64,000 nt of DNA from Conus ventricosus (taxonomy: Eukaryota > Mollusca > Gastropoda > Neogastropoda > Conidae). Positions 1-41,376 of this stretch are shown here, one piece after another. The notes beneath the pieces are model-generated. The model made no database searches, was not told the DNA's origin, and was given only the letters and a program-made list of their open reading frames with translations. The first letter of the stretch is position 1. Each line of letters starts with the position of its first letter. A program made the translations under genes and the position numbers. The stretch spans positions 67,918,260-67,982,259 of the forward strand of contig CM031620.1 in NCBI GenBank assembly GCA_018398815.1, written 5' to 3'.

Positions 1-297
1 TTATATCTCTTGTGGTGATCAGCTTCTACAAAAGATGCCCTGGCAAATCCAGTGCTGATGTGCTTTAGTTCTCTGGATCCATTGATTAGAGGAAGTTACG
101 ACTGGTCTAAGGAGAATGAAAGATCTTCCAGTGATACTCAAGCACTTGCTACCTGACGAAACCCACCAAGACCAAGATCAAGACTCGGTACAACAGACAC
201 TCAGAGAACAGTTTGACGAGAGAGGAGGAAATTTCATTCTGATCGAAATCTTCCAGAGGTAAATGATGGCACCAGGATGACTCATGGTGGAACTCTG
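1..297. other. unassigned sequence left of the piggyBac insertion
   Basis: No MCM6 exon is recognisable here. A short acidic, glutamine-rich reading stretch (about 118-262, + strand) looks codon-like but matches nothing I know. The piggyBac element begins at 302, so this stretch was once continuous with 3598 onward. It is presumably MCM6 intron, because the next recognisable MCM6 exon starts at 4850 and the exons for the N-terminus are not in the window. Confidence 0.4.
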
Positions 298-664
298 TTA
301 ACCCTCTTAGCACTACATAAATATAATTTATATGCTGAAATACTGGCTTATAATTGAAAACTGCAAAGACGTAAACGGGTAGTGCATGTTTTGTGTTTTA
401 CCACTCTCTATAAACATTAGACCCATAAACCTATACATTTTTAGAAGAAGAAAGAGTGGACTTTGCAATAAAGCATGGAAATGACATACCTTGATTGTAG
501 TGACAGCAATAATCCAATGAAGTAGGCAGCTCACAGATGTAAAAAAGTACAAAAAAATGTCACAAAAATAAAGTATCTCAATCACACATATAAGTCTGTT
601 GTATTGTCCAAAACTGCAAAAAAAGTATTACAGATGTCCCTTTCACACCCCCACAAAGTTGAAA

Positions 665-3408
665 TCATCTCCTGTGGTACCTTGCAAAGCACTCAGGGCA
701 CAGTCCTACATCACATGCAGGGCACTCAAAAGACGATCTGACGCGCCGTGTCATGCCCAGCAACACAGTTCCTCCTGCGTCCCACTGCCAGCGTTCCTCA
801 GGTGATGTCCAGGTGGTGCAGGGCCAGGCTGGGGTTGGTCAGGCTGGGCAGGGGCCACTTGCAGGGGAGGGTTCTGCCTGTCTGCCTCCATCTCAGCCGC
901 CGTCCGTCGCCGTGTCACCACCTTCACTGGGTAATAATTCCCTGCCAGGCCTTCAACAACCTCCACCATGAAGTGGTATCTTGTCAGTTTGGGCACATCA
1001 CTGGTGGTTTTAGTATATATAATGTAGCTATTCAGAATAGCTCTCCCAAACAGAGAAAATGCCACTTTCAAGTCCACTTCAAGGTGCGCCGTTCGCTCAA
1101 ATATTTGTACAGCCGGGCATCACTGAGGTCGATTCCTCCCATTGCAGAGTTGTACTTGACAACAATCTTGGGCCGCTGCACCTCCTGCCCTCTCCTGTTC
1201 TGACCTGCATGAACCTGAAGATGAAACAGTGCTGAGGAGCACAGGAGTTCTGCCTCCATCCTTGTAGGCCACACACAGCAGGGGCCCCTTGCGACGCTCG
1301 GTCACTTCCTGGTTTCCAGCCGCTGGTTGATGGCAGCTCTGGGCAGACCCCTCCTGTTCTTCCTCACAGTGCCTGTGGCTGTGGTGCCTTGAGCATACAG
1401 GTCAAGGAAGAGCTCTGGTGAGGAAAAGAAATTGTCACAGCCAAGGTGATAGCCTCTGTGAAGAAAGTTACACCCCGTCAGCAACCGCATGACTAGGGCG
1501 TATGTGAATCCTTGGGGAGGGAGAGCTTCTGCAGATTTCTTCCCTTGTACACTTCAAATCTTGAAGTGTACCCAGTTTGACTGTCACAAACACACCATAA
1601 CTTTACTCCAAGCGGGCATGATGTTTCTGGGGCATGTACATACGGAGGTGGGGGGTTTTGCCTTTGAACCCCACCATGCTCTCATCGATGCTAATGTCAT
1701 TGTCAGGATTGTAGTGGTGGAGGAAGACATGGTTGAAGTGGTCAACTAGAGGCTGCACTTTGTACACTTGGTGGCGGGGGTCATTAGGAGGAGGCTGCTG
1801 AACATTGTCATTGAAATGGAGGAATTTCATCATGAGCTGGATCGGTCACGTGAAAAACGTTCGTTGAACCATGGGGTCCTTTGACCTGCGACGAGTAGTA
1901 TTCCAATAGGAGCTGATGGTAGGCTTCCTGATTAGGCCCATATTGAAACAGATGCCAAGGAAGGCCCTAAGCTCTTCTGCTGTTGTTCCCCCCTCCTGAT
2001 CCATTGATGAACAACAGAGTGGGGCTTGCGGCGCAGGTAGTCTGCGTGGGCATCAATCCACTCCTGGCTGTAGGTGTTGGTCTCGTTGACGATTCTGTTC
2101 ACCAAGACAGGAGTGAAAAATAAGTTGAAATAGTCCAGGGTCTGGCATCTGGAGGTGGAGCATGCTTGGGCCAGGGACAGCTGTAAAAGCAATGGGTGGA
2201 GGACCAGGATCTTCCCCAATGACAGGCATCCAAATGCCGTGAACGTCAGGGCCAGGATCTGCAGGGCCAGCACCCCAGCACCGTCATCACCTTCATCACC
2301 CTCATCACTGGAGTCTGGAATTATAGTGAAACAAACACTATTTGTAAGTATTGTTGTGTGATGTAAACTGCATCATAAATTCAACTCCCTCCCTAACACT
2401 CCCCCCCCCCTCCCTGCCCTCATGATATGAAATAAAAATATATATATATATATATGGGGAGAGAAATAAGGGGAGGGGGAATCCAATGTTTGCTCTGCAA
2501 TGTAGAATGGCAGGACATAAGTAAAAAAAAAATGCAGTCAGAAAAGTAACTTTACAGTGTTTCAAAACAATGACACGCCCACTCGACAGCCTTCCAAAAA
2601 TATCCAGAATATTCCAAGCACAGTTCATAACTAACGCACACAAACCAGAAGACTAATAGACATAAACAAACAACCCTGTGGTAAGTATATAAACTACATA
2701 ATAAAATGCCAAATTTATGTGCAATAATCACAGCACTACCCCCCCCCCCTCACCTCCCTATCGCCCCCCCCACTCCCTCCCACCCCTGAGATAAAAAAAA
2801 AATAAAATAAAAAAAGAACCAAAATTATGGGGGAGAGAAATAAGGGAGGGGGATCCTATGTTTGTTCCACAATGTAGAATGGCAGGGCATGATAAGTAAA
2901 GAAGAAAAATGCAGTCATGAAAAGTAACTTTACAGTGTTTCAAAACAATGACACGCCCACCTGACGCCCACTACGAATATTCCATACCAGCAAGCACAGT
3001 TCACGACTGTAACTGACACAGACCAGAAGACTTATAGATATAAACCACTGCTTTACTCATCCATTTATGTGTACAAAGAAAACAAAGTGAGAATAACAAG
3101 AAAATACCCCACCGCCACTCCCAAATCAAATGTAAACAAACCGTCGAGTCACCGAGTGACTGACAATACCACTCCACACCTACACCCTGTCCGCCACACA
3201 CACTCAGTCACTCATGGCTGGCGAAGCCAGCACACAGTCGAACTCCTTTCACACCATTAGCAACAAAAACACAGCAATGTTTACCTTCAAAGTCGCTGTC
3301 ATGGTCGCTATCACCGATAGACTCGTCGCTCGTACCATGAGGAATTTTTTCGTCCTCGTGTTCACTTTCAGTGGCGCTCATGTTGACAGAAATAGGTCGA
3401 CTTGACAA
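665..3408 (-). pseudogene. piggyBac transposase, interrupted
   Basis: The reading frame is scattered over several minus-strand segments. An acidic N-terminus (3408-3283) is followed by a likely intron, then a segment with NETNTYSQEW (about 2080), the core with DESMVGFKG (about 1690), GCDNFFSSPEL (about 1435), then MGGIDLSDA (about 1130). These hold the three aspartates of the piggyBac DDD catalytic triad. A Cys-rich C-terminus with CPACDVGLC ends at a stop at 665-667. Family knowledge: the enzyme cuts and pastes at TTAA. Frame changes occur near 1300, 1500-1600 and 1840-1930, so as printed it is broken. All catalytic aspartates are retained, so the breaks could be recent or sequencing errors. 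Confidence 0.85.
2375..3010. repeat. ~380-bp tandem duplication inside the piggyBac element
   Basis: Two imperfect copies lie in the presumed intron of the transposase. For example, the 3' portion ending in ACAATGACACGCCCAC occurs at about 2565 and again at about 2945. Both copies carry a C run, an A-rich stretch and a GGGGAGAGAAATAAG segment. The copies differ by small indels. Confidence 0.75.
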
Positions 3409-3597
3409 ACCGGTCGATAAAAAAAATGGCCTGATTTAGCCTGGAGGAAGACTGCCTCAAGCTTTCCGATTGGTTAATTTCACACAAAGACGCAGTGCTC
3501 AGCTAATCAGCGTGATGCGTGAGCGGAGCCACGCGCAGGGCCTGTCGTGCTCAGCCTGGGCAGCCTTGTGCGTGGCCCGTCGTGCTAAGAGGGTTAA

Positions 3598-4370
3598 CTA
3601 GTGAGGTGTATCCTTGTTGACTAGGCTAGTGAAAGCTGCTCTTAGTTGCTTTCATGGACCGTTGGTTGAGTCGTCGTTCAGTCTGATGTCTGATATCATA
3701 GAACAAAGGCAACACAGGTATTGACATTGAAACATTTTCTGCCATCCAGACTGTGAAATATTCTTTTACTGCAGGAAAGTTACTGCTGTTGAGTGTTTTG
3801 GGAAAAAGAATCCTCTGAAAGAGTCTGTTGATAAGAAACTGACTGCCAACATGTCCAGTGCTTGGAGAAAGAACAAAGAAAGGAAGGAGACTAACAAAGA
3901 AATAAGGACGAGCTCAATCAGCAGCTAGGTGTCACAGATCAGGTGTCCAAAAGAAAGGCAACTGAAGAGATCCTTGCAGAAGCAAAAGATCCAGACTGCT
4001 ACACCAGAAAGCTGTTTCACAGTCAACAGATTTGGAGAGCACCAGCAAGACAACAGAATCACCCAGAGACCTGGTAATTCCAAGCACCAGCAAGGCAGCA
4101 GTTAGCAAACCACCACAGAGGGCAGCACCACAGTCCAGCTCAGGAAAGGACTCATCTGGATGTGAATCACAGAGGGCAGCACCACAGTCCAGCTCAGGAA
4201 AGGACTCATCCGATGTGAATCACAGAGGGCAGCACCACAGTCCAGCTCAGGAAAGGACTCATCCGGATGTGAATCACAGAGGGCAGCACCACAGTCCAGC
4301 TCAGGAAAGGACTCATCCAGTAAACGAAAGCAGGCATCCATTTCAATGTTCTTTTTTTCGAAGTAGGGTG
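3598..4370 (+). pseudogene. fragment of a transposon-like N-terminal exon with a Ser/Gln-rich repeat
   Basis: The + strand shows broken coding-like sequence that is Lys/Glu-rich, then Ser/Gln/Pro-rich. It ends near 4327-4366 in a KRKQASISMFFF-like peptide followed by a possible GT donor. Such Lys-Arg then Phe-Phe motifs occur near the N-terminus of many BED-finger hAT-derived proteins. That link is inferred from resemblance only. Stops interrupt the frame near 3925. The fragment lies in the MCM6 intron. Confidence 0.4.
4112..4318 (+). repeat. 54-bp tandem repeat, about 4 copies
   Basis: The unit contains GGCAGCACCACAGTCCAGCT followed by CAGGAAAGGACTCATC. Four copies follow one another with one or two base changes and a 1-bp indel. 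In one frame each copy encodes a QRAAPQSSSGKDSS-type peptide. Confidence 0.85.
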
Positions 4371-4511
4371 AGTATTTTTGTAATGTTTGCATGTGATCTA
4401 TAGATGAAACCGTGCCCAAAAAAAAACATATTTTATGCTCTCTGAATGTTTCATTTATTTGCCCAAAATACACAAGATTGCACAGATATGCATCCTTAAG
4501 AAAAAACATTT

Positions 4512-4542
4512 TCCGGGGGGGCATGCCCCCGGACCCCCCTAG
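4512..4542. repeat. GC-rich palindromic motif shared with 52889-52920
   Basis: The self-complementary segment CCGGGGGGGCATGCCCCCGG is followed by ACCCCCCTAG. Nearly the same segment recurs at about 52889, preceded in both places by similar A-rich sequence and by CAGATTGCACAGAT-like or GATTGCACAGAT sequence. It probably marks a dispersed repeat family. Confidence 0.6.
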
Positions 4543-4849
4543 ATTTCCTCTTTTTTGTCTGTTACCAGTTCCCACCCCTGAGTGCTGACATACGCTTGTT
4601 CTGAGCACAATTGCTTCAGTGCAGGAGTTTTAATGAAATACCACACCAGGGAAGTATTGTAAGGAGGCAGATTGTGAAAATATGTCTGTTGACGTTCATC
4701 AGGTCTGTTTTTCAGTCCAGAGGTGGCCTTCGTGGCTTACTGGGCAAAAAGCATGACTTGAGATCTCTCTTGACACTATTTTTGAGGGGTGTATGTTGAC
4801 ACCATCGACGTGTCTCATCAAAGTTGTGGATTGTGCTGTCATGTTTCAG

Positions 4850-34682
<29,833 letters not shown>

Positions 34683-35317
34683 GTGCCTGTCACAGACAGA
34701 CACTTGAGTGTGTGACTGCAGAGAGCAAGAAGCTTAAGTGTGAACATAGTCTCGTTTGAAATAGACTGTGCATTGGACATTTGGTGGATTTTTATGGCAT
34801 CTGTAATAGGTATATAGTCTTGTTTGAAATAGACTATGCATTGGTTTACTTTTCTGGGATATGAAAAGTAAACTTTATTTTCTGGCAGGGATGAAAAATA
34901 AGATGCATGCTTGTTTACTAACAGTTTTGTACAGGCTTCAAGAAGACTTCATTGACATTATGCATTGAACACTTTTGAAGATTATTGAAAGTAGTTTGTA
35001 TAGAACATCTGTGGATATTTTGGATGCATACAGACTATGCTGGAGTCGTGATCTTATTGGGGAAGGGGGCGGGGAGTGTGATAAAAAGGCATTGATAGCT
35101 GCTAATTAAAGCAAAGCTTCATCATAAAGGGATATGAGCAACTAGGTGCATGTTTTGTGATCTGTGTGAAATCAAATTGCTCTGTGGAAAGGTGGAGCTG
35201 CACTGTTGCCACATTTTGTGCCGACCATTCTAGACCAAAACTTGGAAGATCACCTTGTTTGATTTTTTGGGTCTAGTGTACTCCTTTCATTAAAGAAGCT
35301 TTTAAGCAGTGTGTCCC
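34683..35317 (+). other. MCM6 3' untranslated region (predicted)
   Basis: AT-rich, no further exon. Two near-copies of TAGTCTYGTTTGAAATAGAC lie at 34747 and 34817. ATTAAA at 35289-35294, followed by a GT-rich stretch (GCAGTGTGTCCCAGTCTT), is the most convincing polyadenylation signal. An earlier ATTAAA lies near 35105. Confidence 0.55.
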
Positions 35318-37482
35318 AGTCTTTATTTCACTTGTCTTGGAGACGGATGTCTGTTGAGACATTACATCTCTGTATTCCAGGTTCTACAGTGCAGATTGTT
35401 GTTCAGTAGCTATCAGGGCAGTATTTACACCTCTGTATTCCAGGTTCTACAGTGCAGATTGTTGTTCAGTAGCTATCGGGGCAGTATTTATTGAAATCCA
35501 GAGGATCACCCTGCTCTCCCCTTTAAAATTTTTTTTACATTTGAAGTATATGAAGTAAAAAACAAAACAAAAAATTATTGGATTAAAAGACTTATGAAGC
35601 AATTCGTCGATTACTTTGTTTCTGCGATGTGCTAGAAAAGCTGTAGAGACGAGGTGGGAGTCCTTCAGGGTTTTTACCAGAAAAAAAAAAGCCCATGAGT
35701 TGAAGTTCCACGTGGTAAGAGGACACTTTTCAGATCTCCTGTGGTGTGGTTCTTAATAATGAGGACAAATTCTGTAGCGCCCATCCTAACAATGTAGGCT
35801 ACAAGGCGCTTTACAACTTTTGACGATTCACCATCTAAAAAATATAAGTAGCCCGGACACATGCTCACACACACAATTCTACGTTCACGAGTCGTAAACA
35901 CACACTCTCTTCGCTCTCTCCCTGACCGTTTGTCTCTCATCTCTTCCCATCCGTCTATCATTTCTTCCCATCCGTCTCTCATCTCTTCCCATCCGTCTCT
36001 CATCTCTTCCCATCCGTCTCTCATCTCTTCCCATCCGTCTATCATTTCTTCATGTCATGTCCGTCCTATGCGTCTGTTTAAATGCATTTGATGTATTATC
36101 AAGAATAATTGAATGTTGCAGATTTCTTCTCTGCTTTTTCTAAGCTACCTCAAAATTTCATTAGGTTTGGAAAAGAAAGGGGAAAAAAACCCTGGGGTAC
36201 ATATCTTAGCCCCCATCTCCAGTTCTTACCATGAAAGGGAAAAGGCATCGTATGCTCTCCCTGGAGAGTGAGTACCTTCCTTGAAGGGAGAAAAGCCACA
36301 TGCACACTTTTCATTAGGTTTGGAAAAGAAGGGGGAAAAAAACCCTGGGGGAACATATCTTAGCCCCCATCTCCAGTTCTTACCATGAAAGGGAAAAGGC
36401 ATCGTATGCTCTCCCTGTAGAGTGAGTACCTTCCTTGAAGGGAGAAAAGCCACATGCACACTTTTCGTGCAGTCAAGTTATGTTAGCATACACTCCTCTC
36501 CCCCCCCCCCCCCCCAGTCCTAAATGTTATCTTTTGCTTATGGAAGATCAACCAGAAATACAAGGAAAGCTACTTTTTTTTTTTATCTGCTTATTGTTTC
36601 TTCTTTCCTTACTTAAGTTGGGGGAAAAAAGCAGCAGCAAGGAAAGCTGCTTTTTTCTGTTCGTTGTTGCCCCATCTTTCCTTTGTAAAGAAAAAATGCG
36701 ACCTGTGCCTATAATTTTTCAGTGTTTTCTAGCTCTCCATTGAGTTTGCCTTCAATCTAGGTCTTTGACCCTCTCGTAGCACAGCTTCCTCCGGGCTTCT
36801 CATAACCTGTTTTTAGCAGGTTTGGGAGGAGCCTCATTTCAGCGCTGTGAGACCATCTTCCTTTGTCACTTCTGCGTCTCTTGCTGCATTGCATAGCCCC
36901 CCCCCCCCCCCTTTTTTTTTTTCTTTCCTGTTTTAGGTCGGTCTCTCTGTAATGCTACTTCATAGAGCATCATGAAGAAGCTCCAACCCCATCTCATCCC
37001 TGCCTTGGGTTCTCCAGTCAGTGTCGGTCCTGTGTTGGCGCTTGCCAGCATCACTCGCTCTAGCTGCCTTATTTATTTGTTGTCCATCTGTACTTTTGTG
37101 TTTTTTCTGTATGCCTGTCTTCATTCTGCATGTCAATTTTTTGCATGGCTCTCTTGCATTGTCCGTCTTCCTCATCTCTGTCTGTCTCTTTTCCTGTATT
37201 GCCGTCTCCTCCATGTAACTGTATTCCTGTGTAACCCATTTCCATCTTGGGTAACTTTTCCAAAGTGTAGCCAATGAGCTGAGAGTATTGGGGGCCCCTA
37301 AAATGAACCTTTTTCAGAGTGATGGCTGGTTTGGGATGCCCTTATTTGAAGGTAAAGAGTGACTAGGCTGGAGAACTCCCTCAGATCCAAGGATTTCCTA
37401 GAAAACCAGCAGGTTTTCAGAAGCAGGAAAGGGGTAAAAAAAATAAAAGAAAAAAAAGAGGGTGCTTGTGTGTGCTGTTTAA
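35318..37482. other. intergenic DNA with short tandem duplications
   Basis: Holds a ~67-bp duplication (35370-35490, GTATTCCAGGTTCTACAGTG), a 21-bp array of CATCTCTTCCCATCCGTCTC type (35938-36050), and a ~156-bp tandem duplication (36156-36468, TTTTCATTAGGTTTGGAAAA). C runs lie at 36501 and 36899. No gene recognised; open frames here are repeat-derived. Confidence 0.7.
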
Positions 37483-37600
37483 CCCTCTTTTACTCAGTTT
37501 CTCGACTGCAAACTTCCCCTTGATTTTGGATTCTTTTCTCGTTTCTGCCTAAAAATGGGTACGTGTGATTAATAACTATGGGGAACGTGTGTGAACCTCT
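37483..37600. mobile_element. possible piggyBac-type end (TTAA CCCTCTTTTACTCAG)
   Basis: TTAACCCTCTTTTACTCAGT at 37484 has the TTAA plus CCCTCTT signature but no matching partner within the window. It may be the 3' end of the minus-strand piggyBac at 39842-41357, separated from it by the MITE (37604-38287) and element E (38532-39787). Confidence 0.4.
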
Positions 37601-37603
37601 TAA

Positions 37604-38287
37604 CCCTCTTTTGCATGCACTTACCTTAGCTTAGTTACGCCGAAAAAACCGTCGGCAAGGTAAGTAACTCCGTAATTTGAACATGGTTACCCAATTAAAA
37701 AATTAATTTAAAAGAGAGGAAAGGAAATAGTCAAATGAAAATAATTTTTTAAAGTCCTACGAATATATATGTTGCTACATCATAAGTTTGAAGAATATCA
37801 CATGAGCCATTTACTCGGGGGGGGGGGGGGGGGGGGGGGGGGGGGAAATCTTCTTCAGAACTTTCTTCCGAATCATACCTGGAACATCATCCCAGTCGAA
37901 ATCTAGGTCACTCTAAGCTTCATTACCCAGCACTTTCACTAAGTGTTATGCCCTAAATCCTACAAATCACAGTATCTTCATCACTAGATCTCGTTATAGA
38001 ACGGCAGAAATCAATGTTAGCGATGGCGAAAAAACAGCATTTCGACCACAAAACTTTAAAAATTCGTAACTCGAGAACTACGGCACGTATCGACTCGCGG
38101 TTTTTTGCAAACGGAAGTAAATGGCCACAGGAAGAAGGAAGTCACGTTCTCGCGAGACTTCCTTTTCTACGAGAAATATGGCGGCGCCCATTGTTGCCAC
38201 GTGTTTTACCGGGCGCTGGCAGGCGCTCAGCGTTTTGGCTGTGTGACTTCCGGTTGGGCGCTAGCGGGCGCTCCGCTGTCAAGAGGG
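37604..38287. mobile_element. 684-bp piggyBac-type MITE, copy 2
   Basis: TTAA at 37600-37603 and 38288-38291. Ends CCCTCTTTTGCATGCACTTA and GCTGTCAAGAGGG. Collinear with copy 1 (19557-20215) including TAATTTAAAAGAGAGGAAAG and a shared open stretch beginning MAKKQHFDHKTLKIRNSRTT at 38023. A G28 run at 37818-37845 replaces a short AT segment of copy 1 and probably accounts for most of the length difference. Confidence 0.92.
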
Positions 38288-38763
38288 TTAAGAGAAATCC
38301 GCTCCCTGGCAGTACAGGTCCCACTGGTTGTCCCACCTATGTCATACAGAACTTGTCACTTTTCACACACAATACTGAACTGGGTCACTGCCCAATGCTC
38401 TGTATGGTGTAGTGTTTTCATCAGCCCTTGCAGTTCTACAAACTACAGCTGGTTACATATCTCCACAGTCTTCAGTTGCACAACATAGTGTCACTGTACA
38501 CACTCGCTACTAAACGTCACGGTCACAGCTGCAGACCTGCCTACCCCCTGAACTCTGAAGTAGTTTCCAGGCCAAAATGAGAAGTTTTACAGCCAAATCA
38601 GTAGTTTGCACGGGAATTTTTTTCATATCGACATTTCACATTGGGCCATGTGTTTTGCTTGCTGATGCTGTGTGTGTGTTTGTCTTGTGTGGGCATTGTG
38701 CGACACTGTGTTTGTGCATGGTATATGTGTGTGAATGCCAGTGTGCGTGCATATGAATATAAA

Positions 38764-38832
38764 TCGAGGGTTGACTGCCAGAACCAGTATCTCTTGTATA
38801 CGAGACACTGGGTTCTGGCAGTTGACCCTCGA
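38764..38832. repeat. imperfect inverted repeat (~29-bp arms)
   Basis: TCGAGGGTTGACTGCCAGAA on the left is matched by TTCTGGCAGTTGACCCTCGA on the right with two mismatches. AGTATCTC and GAGACACT continue the pairing around TTGTATAC. Confidence 0.9.
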
Positions 38833-39019
38833 AATGGTGTGTGTCTGTACATGTGTGTGTGTGTGTGTGCGCAGGCACACACCCATTGGGGGGGGGGATG
38901 TGGGCGTCACAGAGAGGGACTGTATGGCCTTGACTTCATTCTGTTTTAGACATTGCTGGAGGTTTGAGCTGCCATCTCCATAATGACTACTGTTGCCTGG
39001 AGTCTGGTCAATTGTGAAG

Positions 39020-39450
39020 TCAGGAAACAGATTTCATGGCTGTTGTCAAGGTGTCCGATGTTGCGATGGGCAAACTTGAGTCAGCAATTATCTGGCAAAC
39101 CATTGCTTCTGCTCTCGTAACTGAGGGCTCCCAAGTTTTTTTAAATTTTTTATCTTTGTCGGTGCTCTTGCTGGTTGTCACAAACGTACTCAATTTGCTT
39201 TGCTTTCCAATTGCCTCAGCGAACTGTTCATGTGAGGCACTCGAGATGCGTTTGTAGTCAAAAATGTTACTGCTCCGGACAGAAAAATCGTTTTCCCTTT
39301 TCTTGATGCTATCAGGAATGGAAATTGTTCCTGATTGCATCGCAGAAACGTCCGTGATGCAGTCTTGGCCTTCTTCACAATGCATTTTGCCGAATCCAGA
39401 ATTTCATCATCGGACTCGTGTATTGGTTTTGTGAGTTTAGTTTCCGCCAT
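39020..39450 (-). pseudogene. BED-family protein of element E, frameshifted
   Basis: Minus strand, starting MAETKLTKPIHESDDEILDS at 39450, with a degraded finger (FLTTNASRVPH, where histidine and cysteine spacing is lost). In the next frame comes EAIGKQSKLSTFVTTSKSTD and VTRAEAMVCQIIADSSLPIA, the post-finger helix pattern (RAE...P..) also seen in elements A, C and D. It ends at 39020 without a catalytic domain. Confidence 0.6.
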
Positions 39451-39841
39451 TTTGGTAGAATTCAAGTGGGCTGTGTTCAGTATTACTGTCGCATTTTGCC
39501 ATCTGCCTGCTTGGATTGAGTCAAGACAATCACGGCAAGAGTGTCGCAGCTCATGCAGGCGGGTGTTCTTCTGAACGCACTCTCTGCTTGCACTCGACTG
39601 GCTTAAAAGGTGATTCGGACTTTGTCCCTTGCTTCACTAGCGTGGCTTTCTCGTTATTTTCATCAGTTAGAAAATGACGTAGTCGGACAAATCTAAATAT
39701 CGTTGCTTTCTAAAAAAAACGTAGCTACGTAGTTTGCAAAAATAATGCGTAGTTTTCTATGACCAAAATGTAGTGTAGGCAGGTCTGCAACTGTCACTGA
39801 AAAACATTGGTATGCAAAACAAAAATAAACATCACAGCTAC

Positions 39842-41357
39842 ATTACTGTTGGGCTATGTTTTGGCCTTGATAGTCCAGAAAACAACTATTTTTAGGCCAG
39901 CAAAGGGGCACATGACAGAAAACACTTGTACAATGTTTCCACTTGATATCCCTTTGGTGTCGAACGGCCAATTCTGACACATTGACACCTTAGGCCTGCC
40001 CTCAATCTTTTCCACTCGGTGGTGATCAATGGAGTCTGGCGATTGAGATTTCTGGTACTGCCTTGCTTCGCCCAGCTTTGCGTTTTCTGGAAGTAAATCC
40101 AGCACGAAGCTGTTTAGCGATGTTAACATGATGATGAAACCACAGGTGATCATGGGCCTTCTTTGGGGGTTGAGCGTGTGGTGACTTTTCCCAGGTGAGA
40201 AAGGCTTGAACAATGCACAGATTGGTCAAGAGTGGAAGATGTACCACCACCGTTTTTTTGTTTTGATGACCAACAGGATAGTAGGCACGGTACTGATCTG
40301 ACTTGTCAACACCACCCATGTACTTATACTCAGAGATGACTGTCGGTATCGCCTTTTTATTCATTGTTGTCATACCTGGAGGCTGATTGTTGCTCAGGAG
40401 ATAAATCTGACAGTTGTCTTTGTAGACTGTAGTAGCCATCAGTGAGTCTTTCTGCATTTGTATCAGGTCTCCATTTTCCTTCAGTCTGGCTATCTTGGCT
40501 TCCTGTGGCAGTCCCCTGTGGTTACGGTTGACTGTCGCACAGGCATATGTCCCATTCGTGGCCAGGTGTGTCATCAAAGGGACACTTGTGAAAAAGCGGT
40601 TGAAAATACAAGTGCCTGTTCTGGTTGTAGCATGGTGATGCCAGTTTGTCTACCACTTCATGGCCCAGACCGATATTTGTGTTTACACAGCTAGCACGAC
40701 TAGTGTAATGTCAAATACGACTAGTGTAATGTCAAATACGACACAATAGCTGGTAGTAGCATCACCCATTTCCCACAGCTTGATGCCCCATTTTGTTGGC
40801 TTGGCTGGCATACTGTTTGAAAAAACAATGCCACCCTTGAAACCTATCAATTCTCATTTCACGGCCGGGACAAGAATTGGCTTTGAACAAAGGGAGAATA
40901 AGATCGATAAATGTTCTTACCTTGTACAGAGTGTCATAATCAAAGTGATCACGCCCAGGTGTGTTGGACAAATCCCGAAGGTGGAAATATTGATTCAACT
41001 TGAAAAAGCGATTTTTAGGCGTGACACTGCTGATCCAGGAATCATCGAAACGTGGGTCACTAGACCAGTAGCACCACAGACGTGGCCGACGCTTTACTCC
41101 CCACATGATCAACAGAGAAAGATAGGCTCGCATCTTTTCAGGTGTGGTATAGAACCAAAGAGGGTCGGGTGCGCCCTTTGCGGCTTGTTTTTGTCTTGCA
41201 CGCCGGTTTGTTTCATCGGCAGCAGTCTTAAAAAAACAGAGTTACAAACAAAAAGAAAAAATCAAGTGTGTGTAGCAGTGTCGGGTAATGAATGAGCGGG
41301 TCCAGTGGGTTCCTGAAACTGAGGCACTTCTGCCATGTGACGAGTCGCCATGTTGTC
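39842..41357 (-). pseudogene. second piggyBac-type transposase, decayed
   Basis: Minus strand from MATRHMAEVPQFQEP (41357). It contains MRAYLSLLIMWGVKRRPRLW, NRFFKLNQYFHLRDLSNTPG, REMRID (first catalytic aspartate), FNRFFTSVPLMTHLATNGTY (where the family has FDRFFTS, so the second aspartate appears as asparagine), YKYMGGVDKSDQYRAYYPVG (third aspartate) and a Cys-rich end with FCHVPLCWPKNSC stopping near 39842. Stops and frame changes occur at about 41250, 40800, 40600 and 39950. It is a different subfamily from the copy at 302-3593. Confidence 0.87.
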
Positions 41358-41364
41358 TAACAGA

Positions 41365-41376
41365 GAATGTAAATAT
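41365..41376. repeat. left copy of the direct duplication flanking the satellite array
   Basis: GAATGTAAATAT here and at 50271-50282. The right-hand copy is the first of several GAATGTAAATATGTGA tandem units (to about 50360), so the duplication may be an insertion target or part of that small array. Confidence 0.75.

Larger units (their letters stand above)
302..3593 (-). mobile_element. piggyBac-type DNA transposon with TTAA duplications
   Basis: The element has terminal inverted repeats CCCTCTTAGCAC at 302-313 and the reverse complement at 3582-3593, flanked on both sides by TTAA (298-301 and 3594-3597), the target-site signature of piggyBac. The 3.29-kb body encodes a piggyBac transposase on the minus strand. 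Perfect 12-bp termini and intact TTAA copies suggest fairly recent insertion, but frame breaks in the transposase argue it is no longer autonomous, unless they are consensus errors. It sits in the MCM6 intron upstream of the first visible exon. Confidence 0.93.
38532..39787 (-). mobile_element. BED-only hAT-like element E
   Basis: Termini CAGACCTGCCTAC (38532) and GTAGGCAGGTCTG (ends 39787), flanked by CAGCTG and CAACTG (one mismatch in a 6-bp duplication). It contains a hairpin (38764-38832), TG repeats, and a minus-strand BED-family reading frame. It sits between a MITE and the decayed piggyBac. Confidence 0.85.

Noticed and set aside
748..1203. 151-codon + strand frame
   Set aside because: Antisense shadow of the piggyBac transposase, whose motifs are on the minus strand.
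4102..4608. 168-codon minus-strand frame
   Set aside because: Generated by the 54-bp tandem repeat read in antisense; the + strand frame better matches a protein pattern.
36960..37277. Overlapping 100-codon frames on both strands near 37000-37277
   Set aside because: Mutually exclusive frames with low-complexity Cys/Leu/Phe content and no motif; likely chance in pyrimidine-rich DNA.
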